Part shown: positions 5,659 through 6,395 of the stretch, in pieces
Numbering within the stretch: position 1 is the first letter of the stretch
Layout: every line of letters starts with the position of its first letter
NCBI GenBank assembly: GCA_001563965.1
Contig: LKMS01000089.1
Location: 1 to 6,395, forward strand
Source: Haloferacaceae archaeon PL-Br10_E2g29
GTDB taxonomy: Archaea > Halobacteriota > Halobacteria > Halobacteriales > Haloferacaceae
DNA: 6,395 nucleotides
Direction: 5' to 3'
Notes under the pieces: generated by a model
Seen by the model: the letters and a program-made list of their open reading frames with translations, nothing else
What the model was told of the DNA's origin: nothing
Databases searched by the model: none
Program-made: the position numbers and the translations under genes

Positions 5659-5892
5659 TTATCGCTCGTAGAGCGGTTCTCGACTCGTCGCGGAGTCCTC
5701 CTTGACGAACGCCGTGTACGCCCAGTAGACGCCGTACAGCAACAGCCCGAGCACGAGGAGCGTAATCGCCATCTGAATCGCCCAGAACACGGCGCTGACG
5801 ACGACACCGAGCAGCCAGAGCGCCAGTCGAACAAGGACGAGCACGAGGATCAGCACGCCAGCGCCCTTGAGCAGTGTTTTTGCGGAAACCAT
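5659..5892 (-). CDS. Small two-helix membrane protein (haloarchaeal, function unknown)
   Basis: This encodes 77 residues: MVSAKTLLKGAGVLILVLVL, then R22 inside the hydrophobic stretch, LALWLLGVVVSAVFWAIQ, then MAITLLVLGLLLYGVYWAY and a charged tail VKEDSATSREPLYER. Two long membrane helices (about 8-36 and 40-61) fill most of the protein. The basic N-terminus, mid-helix positive charge and tail ending in a Tyr-Glu-Arg-like motif recall small haloarchaeal membrane proteins I have seen annotated as hypothetical; no function is known to me. I chose ATG 5892. The frame stays open further upstream to an ATG at 6156, but that part is Arg/Lys-rich, unlike a haloarchaeal protein, and runs into the helicase gene on the other strand. 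The start and hydrophobicity make the 77-residue form convincing. The next gene on the same strand starts 39 bp after its stop. Confidence 0.72.
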   Translation of the reverse strand: MVSAKTLLKGAGVLILVLVLVRLALWLLGVVVSAVFWAIQMAITLLVLGLLLYGVYWAYTAFVKEDSATSREPLYER

Positions 5893-5910
5893 ACCTGAAC
5901 ATTGGTCTCT

Positions 5911-5919
5911 CGAATCAAA
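5911..5919 (-). promoter_or_regulatory. Weak TATA-like element for the 77-residue membrane protein gene
   Basis: Read on the minus strand, TTTGATTCG is centred about 23 bp before the ATG at 5892. It is the most AT-rich string in the right window for a leaderless start, but it matches the consensus poorly. Confidence 0.25.
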
Positions 5920-5963
5920 GACGTTGTGAAACCGACCGCGCCGTACGCCGTGTTTCGCACGGT

Positions 5964-6006
5964 TTCGTTTGCCGCCGCTGACTGCCGTTCGTTTGCCGCC
6001 GCTGAC
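5964..6006. repeat. Exact 19-bp repeat, 24-bp period, in a divergent intergenic region
   Basis: TTCGTTTGCCGCCGCTGAC occurs at 5964-5982 and again at 5988-6006, separated by TGCCG. It lies 72 bp upstream of the minus-strand membrane-protein start and 82 bp upstream of the helicase start. Two exact 19-mers this close are not expected by chance. They could be paired regulator sites or a recent slippage duplication. The rest of the 195-bp interval (5893-6087) holds only weak promoter-like strings. Confidence 0.85.
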
Positions 6007-6087
6007 GGTCGCCGATTCCGGAAGGAAACGCCTTTGCTCGCGCAGCCCCCGACACCATGCAATGAGGCTCCGCTTCGGTGAGATTGT

Positions 6088-6395
6088 GTGAAGGTGGCCG
6101 ACGCTGTCCCCGACTTCGCCGCCGCCTTCGGCTTTTCGGAGTTCAACCGGATGCAACGCGAGGCGTTGCCCGCGATTCTCGACGGTGCCGACAACGTCGT
6201 CGCCAGCGCGCCGACCGCCAGCGGCAAAACCGCGCTTGCGGAGCTCGCCATCTGCCGGTGTCTGCGTGACAACGGGACGGCGCTGTTCATCGCGCCGATG
6301 CGCGCGCTCACGAACGAAAAGGAGGCCGAGTGGGATCGGTTCGAGGAACTGGGCTACTCCGTCTACGTCGTCACCGGCGAGCGCGATCTCAACCC
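6088..6395 (+). CDS. Hel308/Ski2-like superfamily 2 DNA helicase, N-terminus (3' truncated)
   Basis: The first 102 codons of a DEAD/DEAH-type helicase are visible, and the gene runs off the window. In order they show the Q-motif region FNRMQREALP (19-28), motif I (Walker A) ASAPTASGKT (39-48, K47 for ATP phosphates), motif Ia APMRALTNEK (69-78), and YVVTGERDLN at the end, where motif Ib-proximal sequence follows in this family. PTASGKT with a P-x-RAL-x-x-EK motif Ia is characteristic of Hel308/Ski2-like enzymes, which unwind DNA 3' to 5' and act at stalled forks in archaea. Haloarchaea often have more than one such helicase, so it may be a paralogue and not canonical Hel308. The start GTG 6088 is chosen because an in-frame TGA at 6079-6081 rules out anything longer and VKVADAVPDF looks like the usual N-terminus; GTG 6094 is the alternative. 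No strong TATA box is seen; CCTTTGCTCG (6031-6040) is a weak candidate. Confidence 0.92.
   Translation, partial: MKVADAVPDFAAAFGFSEFNRMQREALPAILDGADNVVASAPTASGKTALAELAICRCLRDNGTALFIAPMRALTNEKEAEWDRFEELGYSVYVVTGERDLN

Noticed and set aside
6057..6065. Two-codon ATG-CAA-TGA mini-frame upstream of the helicase
   Set aside because: It is too short to support as a uORF, and there is no evidence that the mRNA leader includes it.
5659..6156. A 165-residue extended version of the 77-residue membrane protein
   Set aside because: The extra 88 residues are Arg/Lys-rich, unlike haloarchaeal proteins, include the translated intergenic repeat, and overlap the helicase start on the opposite strand. ATG 5892 fits better.
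1..6395. tRNA, rRNA, CRISPR array, transposon ends or toxin-antitoxin genes
   Set aside because: I looked in every spacer and on both strands. There are no cloverleaf-like segments, no regularly spaced repeat array beyond two copies, and no transposase, integrase or toxin-like product.

Overview
The window looks like chromosomal DNA from a halophilic archaeon (class Halobacteria). The reasons are high GC in most genes, proteins rich in Asp/Glu, mostly no Shine-Dalgarno sequences, TATA-like boxes about 25 bp before start codons (leaderless-style promoters), a surface protein with a PGF-CTERM archaeosortase tail, and several small membrane or soluble proteins of types common in haloarchaea. The genus cannot be told from the sequence.

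Layout, left to right. The 3' end of a coiled-coil-like haloarchaeal protein (1-633, +) is followed by a small DUF1328-type membrane protein (749-982, +), a soluble TraB/GumN/Tiki-superfamily protein (1111-1866, +), a small PRC-barrel-like protein (2054-2299, +) and a secreted S-layer-like protein with a signal peptide and PGF-CTERM anchor (2459-3466, +). This last gene converges on a minus-strand cluster. In transcription order the cluster is a 77-residue membrane protein (5892-5659), a 215-residue membrane protein with a disordered N-terminus (5619-4972) and a phosphohexomutase of the GlmM/phosphomannomutase family (4911-3541). Beyond a 195-bp divergent intergenic region begins the N-terminus of a Hel308/Ski2-like superfamily 2 helicase (6088-6395, +), cut by the window end.

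Functionally, the clearest theme is the cell envelope. The S-layer-like protein, the sugar-phosphate mutase (which could feed nucleotide-sugar synthesis for surface glycosylation) and three small membrane proteins lie within about 5 kb. This is only proximity; no shared pathway is proven. The first gene and the helicase are unrelated to that theme.

I see no CRISPR array, RNA gene, transposase, integrase or recognisable defence system, and no gene-free stretch longer than 300 bp. The structures not explained by the genes are two exact short tandem duplications (21 bp of a 27-bp period inside a coding region; 19 bp of a 24-bp period in the divergent promoter region), an inverted repeat lodged between a TATA-like box and a start codon, and an imperfect repeat upstream of the PRC-barrel gene. 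None of these amounts to a demonstrated new system.
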